This document shows, in pieces, positions 4,913 to 5,470 of a DNA stretch of 5,470 nucleotides. The position numbers were made by a program, and so were the translations under genes. The stretch lies in NCBI GenBank assembly GCA_016196515.1, contig JACPXN010000124.1, forward strand, positions 1 through 5,470, read 5' to 3'. Position 1 is the stretch's first letter. Each line of letters starts with the position of its first letter. Source of the stretch: Candidatus Omnitrophota bacterium (GTDB lineage Bacteria > Omnitrophota > Gorgyraeia > Zapsychrales > Fredricksoniimonadaceae). The notes beneath the pieces are model-generated. The model searched no databases and was not told the origin of the DNA. It worked only from the letters and a program-made list of their open reading frames with translations.

Positions 4913-5470
4913 ATGAGACACGGGAAAGCAGGCAACCGTTTGAGCCGTAATCAAGGTTTGCGTAAGGCCACCTTGCGCGACATGGCCAAGGCCACGCTGG
5001 TCCAGGAGCGCATCTGCACCACGGCCGCCAAGGCCAAGGAGGCCAGAAAACTCATCGACCGGCTGATCACACTGGGCAAGAGGGACACGCTGGCCGCCCG
5101 CCGCCGGGCGTTCGCCATCCTCTGCGACCACGGCCTGGTTTCCCGGCTTTTTAAAGAGACGTCCCCGCGTTTCAAAGATCGTCCGGGCGGATACACCCGC
5201 ATTATTCCTTTTCATCAACGCGCCGGTGATCATGCCCGGCTGGTATTCCTGGAACTGACGGAAAAAACCCGCATGATCATCAGCAATCAGAAAAGATCCA
5301 AAGCCAAGGAAGAAACCCCGCCATCGGCGGGGCCGGATGCCCAGACCAAAGCCGCTGTCAAAGAACCGGCCAAAACTCAGCCAGAGCAAGGCCATTCCAA
5401 GGTGGAGATCAAGGGCGCGGTTCCGCACGCTCCCAAACCCACCGGGATCAGGAAATTTTTCCAGCGCAAA
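4913..5470 (+). CDS. rplQ: 50S ribosomal protein L17 with long C-terminal extension (3' end outside window)
   Basis: The frame runs from ATG 4913 without a stop to base 5470, giving 186 residues and still open. L17 binds 23S rRNA near the polypeptide exit tunnel. The core (about 1-118) is recognisable from MRHGKAGNRLSRNQGLRKATLR, the QERICTTAAKAKEARKLIDRLITLGK stretch (31-56), FKDRPGGYTRI (87-97) and the family's closing RAGDHARLVFLEL (103-115). Some usually conserved residues differ: HR before the ALLR-like stretch reads GLR, and HERI reads QERI. From about 119 on, the sequence is Lys/Glu/Ala/Pro/Gln-rich and low in hydrophobics, likely disordered, ending in a GIRKFFQRK motif at the edge. 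E. coli L17 stops at 127 residues, so at least 60 residues are extra. A GC-rich palindrome lies at codons 135-140. As the last alpha-operon gene its place is canonical. Confidence 0.95.
   Translation, partial: MRHGKAGNRLSRNQGLRKATLRDMAKATLVQERICTTAAKAKEARKLIDRLITLGKRDTLAARRRAFAILCDHGLVSRLFKETSPRFKDRPGGYTRIIPFHQRAGDHARLVFLELTEKTRMIISNQKRSKAKEETPPSAGPDAQTKAAVKEPAKTQPEQGHSKVEIKGAVPHAPKPTGIRKFFQRK
5316..5332. repeat. GC-rich palindrome within the L17 extension
   Basis: CCCCGCCATCGGCGGGG has 7-bp perfect arms (5316-5322 and 5326-5332) and a 3-nt loop. It encodes the TPPSAG segment (residues 135-140) of the L17 tail. The core matches that of the hairpin at 1938-1956 (CCCGCC-N3-GGCGGG), which suggests a recurrent palindrome in this genome; two copies in 5.5 kb is thin evidence. 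Confidence 0.6.

Noticed and set aside
4892..5428. Open frame on the - strand opposite rplQ (178 codons)
   Set aside because: It is antisense to recognisable L17 codons and has no supporting motif or ribosome site.
1..5470. Novel defence, mobile or CRISPR-like system
   Set aside because: All coding space is taken by conserved housekeeping genes in canonical order; no integrase, transposase, regular spaced repeats, tRNA or phage gene is seen.

Overview
This window is a stretch of the conserved bacterial ribosomal-protein supercluster (end of the spc operon followed by the alpha operon). Every gene lies on the + strand, in the order secY (3' end only), adk, map, infA, rpmJ, rpsM, rpsK, rpsD, rpoA, rplQ (5' part, still open at the right edge). 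This is the classic bacterial order with adk-map-infA between secY and rpmJ. Gaps are mostly 6 to 33 nt and two junctions overlap, so one long polycistronic transcript is the simplest reading.

The organism is a bacterium, since secY, infA, L36, the alpha subunit and L17 are all of bacterial type. The DNA is moderately GC-rich. Three proteins keep zinc-binding cysteine sets: the adenylate kinase LID, S4 with CxxC-x13-C-x4-C, and L36 with CxxC-x12-C-x4-H. Together with the extended, low-complexity ends of S11, S13 and L17 and the short palindromes, the picture fits an uncultivated lineage. A member of the PVC/Omnitrophota neighbourhood is a guess from general impression only; no marker here proves it.

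Layout: 1-543 is the C-terminal part of the SecY translocon (TM7-TM10). 540-1223 is adenylate kinase, joined to secY by an ATGA overlap. 1180-1938 is type I methionine aminopeptidase, overlapping adk by 44 nt. 1939-2010 is the longest non-coding gap (72 nt) and is almost filled by two tandem inverted repeats just upstream of infA. 2011-2229 is IF1, 2240-2353 L36, 2360-2767 S13, 2774-3217 S11, 3239-3865 S4 and 3884-4879 RNA polymerase alpha. A 33-nt spacer with a perfect hairpin follows, then L17 from 4913 to the window end with a long non-canonical C-terminal tail. There is no gene-free stretch over 300 bases.

The genes serve linked housekeeping roles: membrane protein export (SecY), nucleotide homeostasis (Adk), removal of N-terminal Met from nascent chains (Map), translation initiation (IF1), 30S and 50S ribosome parts (S13, S11, S4, L36, L17) and transcription (alpha). 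I found no mobile element, CRISPR array, RNA gene or evident novel system. The points worth a second look are small: the hairpins between genes, a GC-rich palindrome shared between the map-infA gap and the L17 tail, an infA start without a visible Shine-Dalgarno sequence, and the low-complexity extensions or linkers in S11, S13, alpha and L17.
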